A stretch of DNA of 64,000 bases from JAVXGM01 sp036657395 (GTDB lineage Bacteria > Bacillota > Clostridia > Peptostreptococcales > Anaerovoracaceae): positions 1 to 64,000 of the forward strand of contig JAVXGM010000008.1 in assembly GCA_036657395.1 (NCBI GenBank). Reading direction: 5' to 3'. The position numbers and the translations under genes were made by a program. The notes beneath the pieces are model-generated. The model worked only from the letters and a program-made list of their open reading frames with translations. It did not search any database and was not told the DNA's origin. The first letter of the stretch is position 1. Every line of letters starts with the position of its first letter. Shown piece after piece: positions 49,839 to 59,678 of the stretch.

Positions 49839-51503
49839 ATGGCAAATATTGAAAAAAAACAGGTAGAAACAGAAGAAATGGCTTCTAATTTCATTCATAA
49901 TATAATTGATCAGGACTTGAAAAATCAAAAGTATGGAGATAAAGTTCAAACAAGATTCCCACCAGAACCAAATGGATATCTTCACATTGGACATGCAAAA
50001 GCTATATGTATAAGCTTTTCCACAGCAGAAAAGTATAATGGCAAGTGTAATCTTCGTTATGATGATACTAATCCAGGCAAAGAAGATGTGGAATACGTAT
50101 CAGCAATAGAAGAAGATGTAAAATGGCTTGGTTTTAATTGGGATAACCGTTTATGGGCTTCAGACTACTTCGATCAAATGTATGATTTTGCAGTAAAGCT
50201 GATTAAAGATGGTAATGCCTATGTTTGCGATCTTAATGCAGACCAGATGAGACAATATAGAGGGACACTAACAGAGCCAGGAAAGGAAAGCCCATATCGG
50301 AATAGAACCGTAGAAGAAAATTTAACTCTCTTTGCACAAATGAAAGCAGGAAAATTTTCTGATGGAGAAAAGGTATTACGAGGGAAGATAGATATGACCT
50401 CTCCAAATATGAATATGCGTGATCCAGTAATCTATAGAATTGCCAGAGCGACCCATCACAATACAGGAGACAAATGGTGCATTTATCCAATGTATGATTA
50501 TGCTCATCCTATTGAAGATGCAATAGAGGGAATTACTCATTCACTTTGCACTTTAGAATTTGAAGATCATAGACCCCTTTATGACTGGGTACTTCAGGCA
50601 TTAGATTGGAAAGCACCGCCTCAACAAATTGAGTTTGCCAGATTAAATTTGACCAATACAGTAATGAGCAAGAGACTGCTTAAAACTTTAGTTGACGAGG
50701 GCAATGTAGATGGCTGGGATGACCCGAGAATGCCAACGATTGCAGGACTTAGGAGGCGAGGCTACACAGCAGCAGCAGTTCGTGATTTTTGTGAGAGAAT
50801 AGGAGTCTCCAAGGCAAACAGCATGGTAGATATTGCATTACTTGAGCACTGTGCTAGAGAAGATCTAAAGGCAAAAGTAGCAAATAGAAATGTAGTAGAA
50901 GATCCAATTAAGATAATAATAACCAACTATTCTGAAGACGAATCGGAAGAAGTTGAGATTGAAAACAATAGAGAAGTACCAGAGATGGGAAATCGTTTTG
51001 TACCTTTTAGCAGAGAACTTTACGTTGATGGGGCAGACTTTATGGAAGAACCAGTAAAGAAGTATTTTAGGTTGTTCCCAGGAAACGAAGTTAGGTTTAA
51101 GGGTGCCTATTTTATAAGGTGCAATGAAGTAATTAAGAATGAAGACGGTACTATCAAGGAATTACTTTGTACTTATGATCCTGAAACTAAAAGTGGCAGC
51201 GGATTTGAAGGGCGTAAAGTTAAGGGCACTATTCACTGGGTAGATGCAAAAACTGCAGTAGAGATCCAAATCAGAAATTATGACCATCTTATGATTGAAG
51301 ATGAGAATGGAGAAAATCAGATAAACCCTGAATCATTGAAAACTATCACCGGTTATGCTGAACCAGCTATTGGTGATGCTAAGCCAGGGGAACGGTTCCA
51401 ATTCTTCAGACATGGATATTATATTGCTGATGAAAAGTTGACAAAAGATAACAAAAAAGTATTCAATAAAATTGTAGGTCTAAAAAGCTCATGGAAAAAA
51501 TAG
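49839..51503 (+). CDS. glnS: Glutaminyl-tRNA synthetase
   Basis: A 554-residue class I synthetase, the same length as the E. coli enzyme. RFPPEPNGYLHIGHAKAI is the HIGH motif, VMSKRLL the KMSKS loop, and KWCIYPMYDYAHPIEDAIEGITHS, WDDPRMPTIAGLRRRGYTA match GlnRS rather than GluRS. The C-terminal anticodon-binding beta-barrels (about 340-550) are complete. Its presence means Gln-tRNA can be charged directly, not only through GatCAB. GAGGAGGAGTAAGTAA gives the ribosome site. Confidence 0.95.
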   Translation: MANIEKKQVETEEMASNFIHNIIDQDLKNQKYGDKVQTRFPPEPNGYLHIGHAKAICISFSTAEKYNGKCNLRYDDTNPGKEDVEYVSAIEEDVKWLGFNWDNRLWASDYFDQMYDFAVKLIKDGNAYVCDLNADQMRQYRGTLTEPGKESPYRNRTVEENLTLFAQMKAGKFSDGEKVLRGKIDMTSPNMNMRDPVIYRIARATHHNTGDKWCIYPMYDYAHPIEDAIEGITHSLCTLEFEDHRPLYDWVLQALDWKAPPQQIEFARLNLTNTVMSKRLLKTLVDEGNVDGWDDPRMPTIAGLRRRGYTAAAVRDFCERIGVSKANSMVDIALLEHCAREDLKAKVANRNVVEDPIKIIITNYSEDESEEVEIENNREVPEMGNRFVPFSRELYVDGADFMEEPVKKYFRLFPGNEVRFKGAYFIRCNEVIKNEDGTIKELLCTYDPETKSGSGFEGRKVKGTIHWVDAKTAVEIQIRNYDHLMIEDENGENQINPESLKTITGYAEPAIGDAKPGERFQFFRHGYYIADEKLTKDNKKVFNKIVGLKSSWKK

Positions 51504-51512
51504 AGGTAAAAG

Positions 51513-52667
51513 ATGGATTATTATAAAGAGTCATTGAAAATGCATGAAGAAAATAAAGGGAAAATGGCAACAGTAAGCAAGGTAAAGATAAAGACTAAAG
51601 ATGATTTGTCTACAGCTTATACTCCTGGCGTGGCAGAACCTTGTCGTCAAATTCACAAGAATCCAGCGGACGTATATAAATATACTAATAAGAGCAATAC
51701 AGTTGCAGTAATCAGTGATGGCTCTGCAGTTTTAGGCCTTGGCAATATTGGAGGGATGGCATCCATTCCCGTAATGGATGGGAAAGCTCTTTTATTTAAA
51801 GAGTTTGCAGGTATTGATGCGATTCCTATTTGCCTAGAAACCCAAGACGTGGATGAGATTGTTAATATTGGAAAGAATATTGCAACCACTTTCGGAGGAA
51901 TCAATCTAGAGGATATTGCAGCGCCACGTTGCTTTGAAATAGAGGAAAAGCTACAGAGTTTAGTGGATATTCCTGTATTTCATGATGACCAACATGGAAC
52001 TGCTGTAGTAGTTTGCGCAGCTGCTATTAATGGACTGAAAGTAGTGGGGAAAAATCTGAAAGAAATAAAGGTAGTTGTTAATGGTGCAGGTTCGGCGGGA
52101 ACAGCTATTGCTAAGATGCTTTTATCCATAGGCGCAGGAGAAATAATCGTCTGTGATAAGGAAGGGGCTTTGTGCAGAACTGATGAGACATTGCCACCGG
52201 CAATGATGGATCTTGCAAAGCTTACTAATCAAAGATTAAAAACAGGCTTATTAAAAGAGGTAATTGTAGGTGCGGATTTATTTGTTGGTGTGTCTGGTCC
52301 TAAGGTTTTGTCTGGAGAAATGATAGGTTCTATGGGTAAGGATCCAGTCATATTTCCTATGGCAAATCCAGAACCTGAGATTTTTCCTGAAGAAGCAAAG
52401 GCGGCAGGCGCAAAAGTGGTAGGCACAGGTAGATCAGACTACTCGAATCAAATTAACAACGTTTTAGCTTTTCCGGGAATTTTTAAGGGAGCTCTCGGGG
52501 CAGGTGCAAAGCGAATTACGGAAGAGATGAAGGTTGCAGCGGCATTTGCCCTTGCAGGGATCGTCAAAGACGAAGAGTTAAACGAAGAATATATTATCCC
52601 TAGCGCATTCTATCCAGGAGCGGCAGACATAGTAGCTGAAGCTGTAGCAAAGGCATGGAAGGAATAA
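51513..52667 (+). CDS. NAD(P)-dependent malic enzyme
   Basis: 384 residues, the short bacterial form. It decarboxylates malate to pyruvate. STAYTPGVAEPCRQIHKNP with the catalytic Tyr, SDGSAVLGLGNIG, HDDQHGTAVVV and NGAGSAGTAIAKMLL (NAD fold) are present. It begins 9 nt after glnS, so it is co-transcribed with it. Likely feeds pyruvate and NAD(P)H; cofactor choice is not fixed by sequence. Confidence 0.93.
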   Translation: MDYYKESLKMHEENKGKMATVSKVKIKTKDDLSTAYTPGVAEPCRQIHKNPADVYKYTNKSNTVAVISDGSAVLGLGNIGGMASIPVMDGKALLFKEFAGIDAIPICLETQDVDEIVNIGKNIATTFGGINLEDIAAPRCFEIEEKLQSLVDIPVFHDDQHGTAVVVCAAAINGLKVVGKNLKEIKVVVNGAGSAGTAIAKMLLSIGAGEIIVCDKEGALCRTDETLPPAMMDLAKLTNQRLKTGLLKEVIVGADLFVGVSGPKVLSGEMIGSMGKDPVIFPMANPEPEIFPEEAKAAGAKVVGTGRSDYSNQINNVLAFPGIFKGALGAGAKRITEEMKVAAAFALAGIVKDEELNEEYIIPSAFYPGAADIVAEAVAKAWKE

Positions 52668-52669
52668 AT

Positions 52670-54034
52670 ATGATAAAGGTAAAGAAGAGGTTAATTTTCA
52701 ATTTAGTAATCGTTATGATTCTGTTGGCGATGGCAATGGCTGTCCCAGTAAGCGGTGCAGAAGAACAGGCGACTATTAAAGGGGAAACTATACCAACTTC
52801 TATTTCCTATGGTGATAGCTTTACTGTAAAGGGGAAAATCACCTCTACGATAAAACTAAATTATGTTAGGGCAGGTGTGGTAGATAGTAAGAATTCATGG
52901 GTGCCAGGAAGCAACGCTAAAGTTGATCCGAAGGCTAAAAACTATGATCTGGCCAAAATAGACAGCAAAATTAAATTTGGGAATGTTAAGCCAGGCAACT
53001 ATACTTATAAAATTCGTATTAGAGACACGAGCGGTACTGTGAAAAATTTAGTCAGCCGGCCATTTAAGGTGACTTTTGCGTCAGGCTCTAAAATAACCTC
53101 AATCGACAATGTTTCTAGGAGTGCGTTGAGTATTAACTGGAAAAAGTTAGGCGGAGCTGAAGGGTATAAGCTATATAAGGTAGATACCACGACAGGTAAG
53201 GCGACTCTTGAAAAAAACATAAAAGACGGAAATGTGACTGGCTATCAGGACACAGGTTTAAATTACAATGAATCATACTCATACAAAGTCCGCAGTTATC
53301 AAACTGCCAGTGGAACCACTTATTATGGGAAGTATTCCCCGGAGAGAGTTAAGAAAGTTATTAATCCACCGCCTACCATTAAAAAAATAACTCGAAGGCA
53401 AAATAATATAACAGTAACTTGGAAGAATGTAGAGGGATCAGTAAAATATAAGCTTTATCGTGCAATAGCAAAGGCTCCGGAAAAGGCAGGCCCATACAAG
53501 GAAATTGCAAAGACAAGCAAGACAGAGTTTGTAGATGAAAATGTGGATCCTGAAGAGACTTATTATTACAAGACTAGATCATATGAAACTCCTAGCACAG
53601 GGACTGTTTATGGGACATATTCAGGTATGAAATACTCTGTGGCTACTAAAATTACAGGCCAAGGGGTGGTTGACTTTGCTTGTCAGTTTGTAGGAAACCC
53701 TTATGTTTATGGTGGAACAAGTCTTACTAATGGGGCTGATTGTTCTGGATTTATCCAGACTGTATACAAACAATTTGGGATTACTCTGCCTCGGTCATCA
53801 GGTGAAATGGGGAAAGTAGGAGTTCCTGTAATCTACAATCCTGTGACATATCAAGGTCTACAACCAGGTGATATTATGGCTTATCCTGGTCACGTATCTA
53901 TTTTCATAGGAGACGGACAGATTGTTCATGCAAGTACACCAGCGATGGGAATAAAAATAAGTTCGGCTAGTTATAGGAAGCCTACATCAGTTAGGCGAGT
54001 AATCCCGGAAATACCAGTTGCAAAAGTAAAATAA
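52670..54034 (+). CDS. Secreted NlpC/P60 cell-wall peptidase with FN3-like repeats
   Basis: 454 residues. A signal peptide (about 1-30, cleaved near VSGAEE), a beta domain (32-138), two FN3-like repeats (about 140-230 and 235-325), and a C-terminal NlpC/P60 domain (330-454) with Cys358 (GADCSGF), His408 (YPGHVSIFIG) and His420. Such enzymes cut gamma-D-Glu-meso-DAP or related peptide bonds in peptidoglycan. ATG 52670 follows the site AAGGAATAA; the 52655 ATG is 15 nt earlier and lies inside the malic enzyme gene. Its end is 1 nt from a convergent kinase gene. Confidence 0.88.
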   Translation: MIKVKKRLIFNLVIVMILLAMAMAVPVSGAEEQATIKGETIPTSISYGDSFTVKGKITSTIKLNYVRAGVVDSKNSWVPGSNAKVDPKAKNYDLAKIDSKIKFGNVKPGNYTYKIRIRDTSGTVKNLVSRPFKVTFASGSKITSIDNVSRSALSINWKKLGGAEGYKLYKVDTTTGKATLEKNIKDGNVTGYQDTGLNYNESYSYKVRSYQTASGTTYYGKYSPERVKKVINPPPTIKKITRRQNNITVTWKNVEGSVKYKLYRAIAKAPEKAGPYKEIAKTSKTEFVDENVDPEETYYYKTRSYETPSTGTVYGTYSGMKYSVATKITGQGVVDFACQFVGNPYVYGGTSLTNGADCSGFIQTVYKQFGITLPRSSGEMGKVGVPVIYNPVTYQGLQPGDIMAYPGHVSIFIGDGQIVHASTPAMGIKISSASYRKPTSVRRVIPEIPVAKVK

Positions 54035-54035
54035 A

Positions 54036-56108
54036 TCATTTAACAGACATACTGGCCGCCAACTTTTCGCAAAAGTTAGAAGAGAGGGTGGTCAGATTTT
54101 TCTCTCCATCTATTAAGGCTTTTTCCAAGACATTTGCACAATCGGATAAAGCCACAAGGCCTAACATGGCAGATAATCCTTTCACCGAGTGGATGAAGCG
54201 TTCCGCTTCAACTAACTGACCACTTTGAATAAGTAAGTTAAAACGATCCCCGGCATCAGCATAATTAGTCTGGAATTTACACAAATGCTTCTCGTAAAGG
54301 GCGGTGCTGCCACTTAAGTTTGAGATAGCAAAAGTTTTGTCAGAAATAGGCAATGTCGGCTCTGCTCCAACGCAACTAGGCTGAAAAGAGCCATTGAAGT
54401 ACGGAAACAGGGCGGCGTATAGTTGGGTATGCTTAAAGGGCTTGAAAATAAAGCCATCAAATAAGTGCTTGTATTTTTCCTGATCTGCAGAATCCATGCT
54501 ACTTGCGGTTAGAGCGATAATAGGAAGCTTGACTCCCATGTGACGTAGGTTTTCTGAAGTCTGATATCCATTCATTTCAGGCATATGTATGTCCATGAGA
54601 ATCGCCTTGTACTTAGATAGACCACTTTGCTTATACATTTTGATTGCTTCCAGACCGTTTTTTGCATGATCACAGAAGATGTTTACCTGAGCCAGGAGAT
54701 CCTCAACAACCTCATAATTAAGCAAGGTATCCTCTACGACTAGAACTTTTTCTCCGTTGCCATGTAAAGTCCCTTCAGCCACTGCATCCTGAGCAGTAGG
54801 CTCGATTGCCTTATAGGATTTTGGTGTAGTTATGGTAAAGAAAAAAGTGGATCCCATCCCATTTTGGCTTTCTACCCACATAGAACCACCCATTTTTTCT
54901 ACTAAATTTTTGCAGATAGGCAGCCCTAGGCCAGTTCCTTGATGAAGCTTGGTTAAATGATTCTCTAATTGTTTAAACTCAGTGAAAAGGCTGGAGATGT
55001 CGGAATAATCAATTCCAATACCTGTATCCTCGACGGAGAATTTAAGCGTCATGGATTCGCTTAGTTCTTGAGTCACAACAACAGAAAGCTTTACGTAGCC
55101 TATTTCTGTGAATTTCAGTGCATTATTAATTAGATTTACTAATACCTGTTCAAGGCGGAGCCTGTCCAAATGTAGACAAAGGTTAGGCGGAAAGTTGTAG
55201 TCTTCCTCAAACTTTATATCCTGTTTCTGAGTAAGAGGGTAGAATATTTTTCTAATGTCAACAAGGAGGTCAGCTAGCATAAACTGGCTAGGGAATAAAG
55301 CTAATGACCCGTTTTTAATCTTAGAAAAGATTAAAATATCGTTAATTAGACTTAACAAAAATTCAGAAGAAACGTTAATTTTGCTGATTAATTCCTCTTG
55401 TTTGGCAGTCAATTCTGTACCTGACAGGATATGGTTTAATCCAATAATAGCATTTAAAGGCGTTTTTAATTCGTGAGAAACATTGGCAAATAGGGCCTCT
55501 TTTGAATCAGCATGAAACTGTATTTCTTTTAATTGGTCTTGTAATTGTTGATCGGTGTTTACTATGTCTGTATGATCATCAGAAGTAACAATACATTTAT
55601 AGTCACCATGTTCATCCTTTACGGAAAAAATGTTATAATGTATACATCGATCTTCATAGCAAATGGTTTGGCAATACTGATTTGGTTCAGTCGTTTGGGT
55701 AAGAATATTGTATGTAGAAATAAATTGGCATAGATCCGGTGGTAAGGCATTCCAAAAAGAACGGCCAGCCAGAGGCATATTTCCAAGACCTAGCATATCT
55801 GCGTAGGCGTGATTGGCGAATTCTAAAACCTTTGCATCATTGATAATAGCAATGCCTGTTGAGGTGTTTAGTAAAATGCCCTGATACAAACTTTTAAAAT
55901 AAGCAGTGGAGGTGGATTGCAGTTGATATTTGTGTAAAGTTGTGGCAGATAGTGTGATGAGGGATAGTTCTAATAAGACTAAGAGTGCCGCTGACATTTT
56001 TACCGTTTCTAGCCTTAATACCCTTGTACTGAAAATGCAGAGGAAAATTACATTTACGATGAATGCAAGGGAGAGGCAAGAGGTTATAATTAACGTTTCT
56101 TTTTTCAT
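54036..56108 (-). CDS. Hybrid sensor histidine kinase with receiver and HPt domains
   Basis: 690 residues. Two N-terminal TM helices (about 7-27, 38-57), a PAS domain (about 75-185), HisKA with His212 (VSHELKTPLNAI), HATPase with NLINNALKFT and GTGLGLPICKNLV (about 320-430), a receiver with Asp506 (ILMDIHMPEMNG), and an HPt domain with His640 (FIHSVKGLSAML). This is a complete phosphorelay in one protein, feeding an unknown response regulator; no such gene is adjacent. The short external loop between the TMs suggests a cytoplasmic signal or one within the membrane. Confidence 0.88.
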   Translation of the reverse strand: MKKETLIITSCLSLAFIVNVIFLCIFSTRVLRLETVKMSAALLVLLELSLITLSATTLHKYQLQSTSTAYFKSLYQGILLNTSTGIAIINDAKVLEFANHAYADMLGLGNMPLAGRSFWNALPPDLCQFISTYNILTQTTEPNQYCQTICYEDRCIHYNIFSVKDEHGDYKCIVTSDDHTDIVNTDQQLQDQLKEIQFHADSKEALFANVSHELKTPLNAIIGLNHILSGTELTAKQEELISKINVSSEFLLSLINDILIFSKIKNGSLALFPSQFMLADLLVDIRKIFYPLTQKQDIKFEEDYNFPPNLCLHLDRLRLEQVLVNLINNALKFTEIGYVKLSVVVTQELSESMTLKFSVEDTGIGIDYSDISSLFTEFKQLENHLTKLHQGTGLGLPICKNLVEKMGGSMWVESQNGMGSTFFFTITTPKSYKAIEPTAQDAVAEGTLHGNGEKVLVVEDTLLNYEVVEDLLAQVNIFCDHAKNGLEAIKMYKQSGLSKYKAILMDIHMPEMNGYQTSENLRHMGVKLPIIALTASSMDSADQEKYKHLFDGFIFKPFKHTQLYAALFPYFNGSFQPSCVGAEPTLPISDKTFAISNLSGSTALYEKHLCKFQTNYADAGDRFNLLIQSGQLVEAERFIHSVKGLSAMLGLVALSDCANVLEKALIDGEKNLTTLSSNFCEKLAASMSVK

Positions 56109-56275
56109 ATGTATCTCCTATCTAAATAAATACGATTTTCTTAATTTTATCCCTTAAAACCCTAAAAATCTACAACGATTTTGCGACATTTTGTGCAATA
56201 TCTGAACATTTACGTGTAGGAATTTGTCGAAGTTTATACAATTACTTAGAAAGGTAAAAAATGGTGACGTAAATT

Positions 56276-56968
56276 ATGTCATATCTTGTAGAAATATTAA
56301 TAGAAATCATTGCAGGAATCATTGCAGGAATCATTGCTGGCAACGGTGCAGTGTATGTTTTTAACCAAATTCCTCTAAATTGGCTTACCAAGGAAGAGGT
56401 TAATAACCAAGGCGAATTAAAAGCTGAAGATGGTCAGCGGGTGAAAAGCTATCCATGGAAATGGGTCTTTACAATGTTTTTTATCGGGGGAGGAATAAAG
56501 CTTTTTACCGAGGACTGGATATATGGTCTAGCAGCATTTGCCGCCTCCTGGGCACTTCTTGAAATCGGACTAGCAGATAAAAAATATAACACCCTTCCAA
56601 ATCCATTTATTATACTATTAGCAATTTGTGCCTTTGGATTTATTCCATATCAGAAAAATCCTTTAGATTGCCTATATGGAGCACTGTTAGGTGGAGGGGC
56701 AATGGCCATAGTCGTTATCATTGAAAAAGCGGCGGGAAAAGGTAAATATATAAAGTGGAGTCATGCAAAGCTTTTTACCGTTATGGGCTTTTGCTTTGGG
56801 CTTTACGGTACGGGTATAGCTTTAACTCTAACCATATCAATCACTTTAGGCGTTTTCCTTGTAGGAGTTATAAGGAAAAAGCTGATTAAAGACCAACCTA
56901 AGCCCTTTGGTACATTTATTGGGGCTGCAGGGATAATTTATCTGGTAATTATCTGGCCCCTGTTGTAA
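56276..56968 (+). CDS. Degenerate A24 prepilin-peptidase-like membrane protein
   Basis: 230 residues with about seven TM helices. ALLEIGLADKKYNTLPNPFI looks like the first aspartyl motif of A24 peptidases (D-x6-P-N). At the second site, where the family has GGGDVKL, this protein has WSHAKL, so the catalytic aspartate seems replaced by histidine. The N-terminal helix has a threefold GIIAGI-type repeat. No pilin or other pilus gene is nearby. The ribosome site is weak. The family assignment rests on a few motifs only. Confidence 0.55.
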   Translation: MSYLVEILIEIIAGIIAGIIAGNGAVYVFNQIPLNWLTKEEVNNQGELKAEDGQRVKSYPWKWVFTMFFIGGGIKLFTEDWIYGLAAFAASWALLEIGLADKKYNTLPNPFIILLAICAFGFIPYQKNPLDCLYGALLGGGAMAIVVIIEKAAGKGKYIKWSHAKLFTVMGFCFGLYGTGIALTLTISITLGVFLVGVIRKKLIKDQPKPFGTFIGAAGIIYLVIIWPLL

Positions 56969-57029
56969 AAAAGCAGAATTCATATATAATAGGAAGAATA
57001 GATTAAATTAGTTAGAAAGAGGATAATAA

Positions 57030-57326
57030 ATGATTACAAGCAAACAACGAAGCTTTTTAAAGAAACTGGCTCATGACCTTGAGCCTACTGTATTTTTAGG
57101 TAAAGGCGGATTAACAGAAAATATAAAAGCAGAACTGGAAAGAGGTTTTGAAAACAGAGAATTGGTCAAAGTAAAATTACAGGAGGGTTGCGACCTTTCT
57201 CCTAAGGATGTGGCCAATGAATTGGCTGAAGAGCTAGGGGCAGAATTTGTACAGGCTATAGGAAAAAAGTTTACCCTTTATCGCCAGTCCAAAGATAGTA
57301 AGCAAATAGAACTACCAAGAAAATAA
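57030..57326 (+). CDS. yhbY: YhbY/CRM-domain RNA-binding protein
   Basis: 98 residues, a single CRM domain with SFLKKLAHDLEPTVFLGKGGLTENI (GxxG loop) and VKVKLQEG. Bacterial members associate with the 50S ribosomal subunit during assembly. GAAAGAGGATAATAA precedes the start. It lies 12 nt upstream of truA and is probably co-transcribed with truA, the dCMP deaminase and the transferase gene. Confidence 0.9.
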   Translation: MITSKQRSFLKKLAHDLEPTVFLGKGGLTENIKAELERGFENRELVKVKLQEGCDLSPKDVANELAEELGAEFVQAIGKKFTLYRQSKDSKQIELPRK

Positions 57327-57338
57327 CTAGGTGACAAG

Positions 57339-58106
57339 ATGGAAAGAAATTTTTTGCTCACCGTAGCTTACGATGGAACACCTTTTGCCGGATGGCAGCT
57401 ACAACCTGATGTGCCTACGGTACAAGGAACTCTAGAAGAAGCATTAGAAGCAGTTTGCAATACGAAGATACGGGTTAATGGGACAAGCAGAACAGATGCA
57501 GGTGTACACGCCTATGGACAACGAGTCGGATTTTCAGGGGACTTTGGTATACCCACAGACAAGCTGGCCCTGGCTGTAAACCATGTGTTAGCAGGCATGG
57601 CCAAGGGAAAAAGTCCGGTAGGGTCAATTGTTATTACTAAAGTTGAGGAAAAACCTATAGGGTTTCGCCTTCGAGCTGATTCCAAGGGAAAAAAATATAT
57701 TTATAAAATAAAAAATACTGACGATGTAGACTTGTTTCAGCGAAACTATTGTTACTACATAAAAAAACCTTTAGATGTGGAAGCTATGAAAGAGGCTGCT
57801 AAGTTTATTGTAGGTGTTCATGATTTTAAATGCTTTCAGGCGGCAGGTGGAGCAAAGAGAGCAACCACAATAAGAAATATTTATGATTTAAAAATAGACG
57901 TTTCTGGTGAGAATATTACCTTGCAGATAGATGGTAATGGTTTTCTTTACAACATGGTGAGAATCATTACAGGGACCTTAGTGGATGTGGGACGGGGACG
58001 ATTTGTACCAAAAGATGTAGAAAAAATTATTCTTGATGGAGATAGACAGAAGGCTGGACACACAGCCCCTCCACAAGGACTATATTTGGCAGAAGTATAT
58101 TATTGA
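57339..58106 (+). CDS. truA: tRNA pseudouridine synthase A
   Basis: 255 residues. It modifies U38-U40 in the tRNA anticodon arm. The catalytic aspartate is Asp53 in TSRTDAGVHAYGQ; ACVF-type GFLYNMVRIITGTLVDVGRG is at the C-terminal half. Weak spacing and a GGTGACA ribosome site suggest coupling to yhbY. Confidence 0.93.
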   Translation: MERNFLLTVAYDGTPFAGWQLQPDVPTVQGTLEEALEAVCNTKIRVNGTSRTDAGVHAYGQRVGFSGDFGIPTDKLALAVNHVLAGMAKGKSPVGSIVITKVEEKPIGFRLRADSKGKKYIYKIKNTDDVDLFQRNYCYYIKKPLDVEAMKEAAKFIVGVHDFKCFQAAGGAKRATTIRNIYDLKIDVSGENITLQIDGNGFLYNMVRIITGTLVDVGRGRFVPKDVEKIILDGDRQKAGHTAPPQGLYLAEVYY

Positions 58107-58130
58107 TAAGATATAAAAGGGGGATTAAGG

Positions 58131-58586
58131 ATGGATGACAGACCAAACTGGGACGAGTATTTCATGGAGATGGCTCAGCTGACAACTAAAAGATCTACTT
58201 GTTTACGAAGACAAGTAGGGGCTGTGATTGTCAATGATAGGCATATTATTTCCACCGGGTATAACGGTGCGCCAAGAGGTCTTGATCACTGTGGAGATCG
58301 AGAAGGCGGTTGCTTGCGAGAGCAATTAAATATTCCGTCAGGAGAAAAACATGAACTTTGTCGAGCACTTCATGCAGAACAAAATGCAATAATACAGGCG
58401 GCCACTTTGGGACAAAGTATAGAAGGCTCTACCATTTATATTACACATCAACCCTGCGTAATTTGCGCAAAGATGATTATTAATGCAGGAGTACGCAGAA
58501 TAGTAGTAAAAGAAGGGTATCCGGACCAACTATCGGTAGATATTTTGGCAGAAGCAGGCCTGAAAATTGTAATGTTAGGAGAATAA
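58131..58586 (+). CDS. dCMP deaminase
   Basis: 151 residues, zinc deaminase with HAEQNAI and PCVICAKM motifs, plus the extra metal-site residues typical of dCMP deaminases (CLRREQ/GGCLREQ with CRALHAE). It provides dUMP for thymidylate synthesis. AAAAGGGGGATTAAGG precedes the start. It is sometimes annotated as ComEB for its B. subtilis relative. Confidence 0.92.
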   Translation: MDDRPNWDEYFMEMAQLTTKRSTCLRRQVGAVIVNDRHIISTGYNGAPRGLDHCGDREGGCLREQLNIPSGEKHELCRALHAEQNAIIQAATLGQSIEGSTIYITHQPCVICAKMIINAGVRRIVVKEGYPDQLSVDILAEAGLKIVMLGE

Positions 58587-58589
58587 AAG

Positions 58590-59678
58590 GTGGAAATAAA
58601 TTACGTGTCACTTTGTGCTTCCTTTGCTGTTGCCTTTGTACTGGCTTTGGCATTTACACCCTTGGCAATATGGCTAGCACCTAAAATAGGTGCTATGGAT
58701 ATACCAAAAGATGATCGGAGAGTACACACAAAATCCATGCCACGATTTGGAGGCATGGCCATATTTATAGGTGTTATGGTTTCTGTTATATTCTTTGTTG
58801 TGCCTGAAAAAAACACTACAGGAATTGTTATTGCCGGCACATTAATCTATGCCTTAGGGGTTGTAGATGACTTAAAAGGCTTAGGACCTAAAGTTAAATT
58901 CATAGGTCAGGGCATCTGTGCAATAATTGTATACCTTTTTGATATTAGAGTAGCCTTTATTGGAAACCTTATTGGTGATGGAAATTTAATCTTTGGAGAT
59001 GTTGTCAGTTTTATTGTTACGGTTATATGGATTGTGGGAATTAGCAATTCTGTTAACTTAATCGATGGGTTGGATGGCCTTGCAGCAGGAATTTCTGCTA
59101 TTGCGTCTTTATGCATCGCTTTTGTTGCCTATAACAATGGACAATATCTAGTTACCTATGCCATGCTAGCTGTTGCTGGTGGCGCATTAGGATTCTTGCC
59201 ATTTAATTTTCATCCAGCTAAGATATTTATGGGAGACAGTGGATCCTTATTCTTGGGATTTTGTTTGGCTACATTTTCTTTGATTGGTCCCACTAAGGGG
59301 GCTACTGTTGTTGCAGTTGCAATTCCGGCATTAGTACTAGGTCTACCTATCTTTGATACTCTGTTTGCTATGCTTAGACGAACAATTAGAGGACAATCAA
59401 TAGTTACGGCAGACAAAGAACATTTACACCATAGAATAATGCGAGCAGGCTTTGGTCAGAGAAGATCAGTGATGCTTATGTACTGTATAAGTGGAATAAT
59501 GGGCGTTGTGGCTGTGGAGTTCAGCAGAAGTCTACTAGTAGATGCCATAGGACTTTTAGCTGTGGCTATTATGTTGCTTTATGTTCTGCTTTCAGATACC
59601 AGTACTAAAAAGGTTGAAATAAATGCGGTGAACATTGCTAAGGAAGAAAGCAAGGAGAAAAAGAAGCGGCATGAGTAA
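58590..59678 (+). CDS. tagO: Undecaprenyl-phosphate sugar-1-phosphate transferase (TagO/WecA-like)
   Basis: A 362-residue membrane enzyme with about 11 TM helices. VVDDLKG, NLIDGLDGLAAG and HLHHRIMRAGF are the conserved acidic and HxH-R motifs of the polyprenyl-phosphate GlcNAc-1-P transferase family. It starts lipid-linked wall-polymer synthesis, perhaps linked functionally to the GtrB-GtrA-YfhO locus. The start is GTG 58590, set by AGGAG at 58577-58581. The end overlaps the MATE start by eight bases. Confidence 0.9.
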   Translation: MEINYVSLCASFAVAFVLALAFTPLAIWLAPKIGAMDIPKDDRRVHTKSMPRFGGMAIFIGVMVSVIFFVVPEKNTTGIVIAGTLIYALGVVDDLKGLGPKVKFIGQGICAIIVYLFDIRVAFIGNLIGDGNLIFGDVVSFIVTVIWIVGISNSVNLIDGLDGLAAGISAIASLCIAFVAYNNGQYLVTYAMLAVAGGALGFLPFNFHPAKIFMGDSGSLFLGFCLATFSLIGPTKGATVVAVAIPALVLGLPIFDTLFAMLRRTIRGQSIVTADKEHLHHRIMRAGFGQRRSVMLMYCISGIMGVVAVEFSRSLLVDAIGLLAVAIMLLYVLLSDTSTKKVEINAVNIAKEESKEKKKRHE

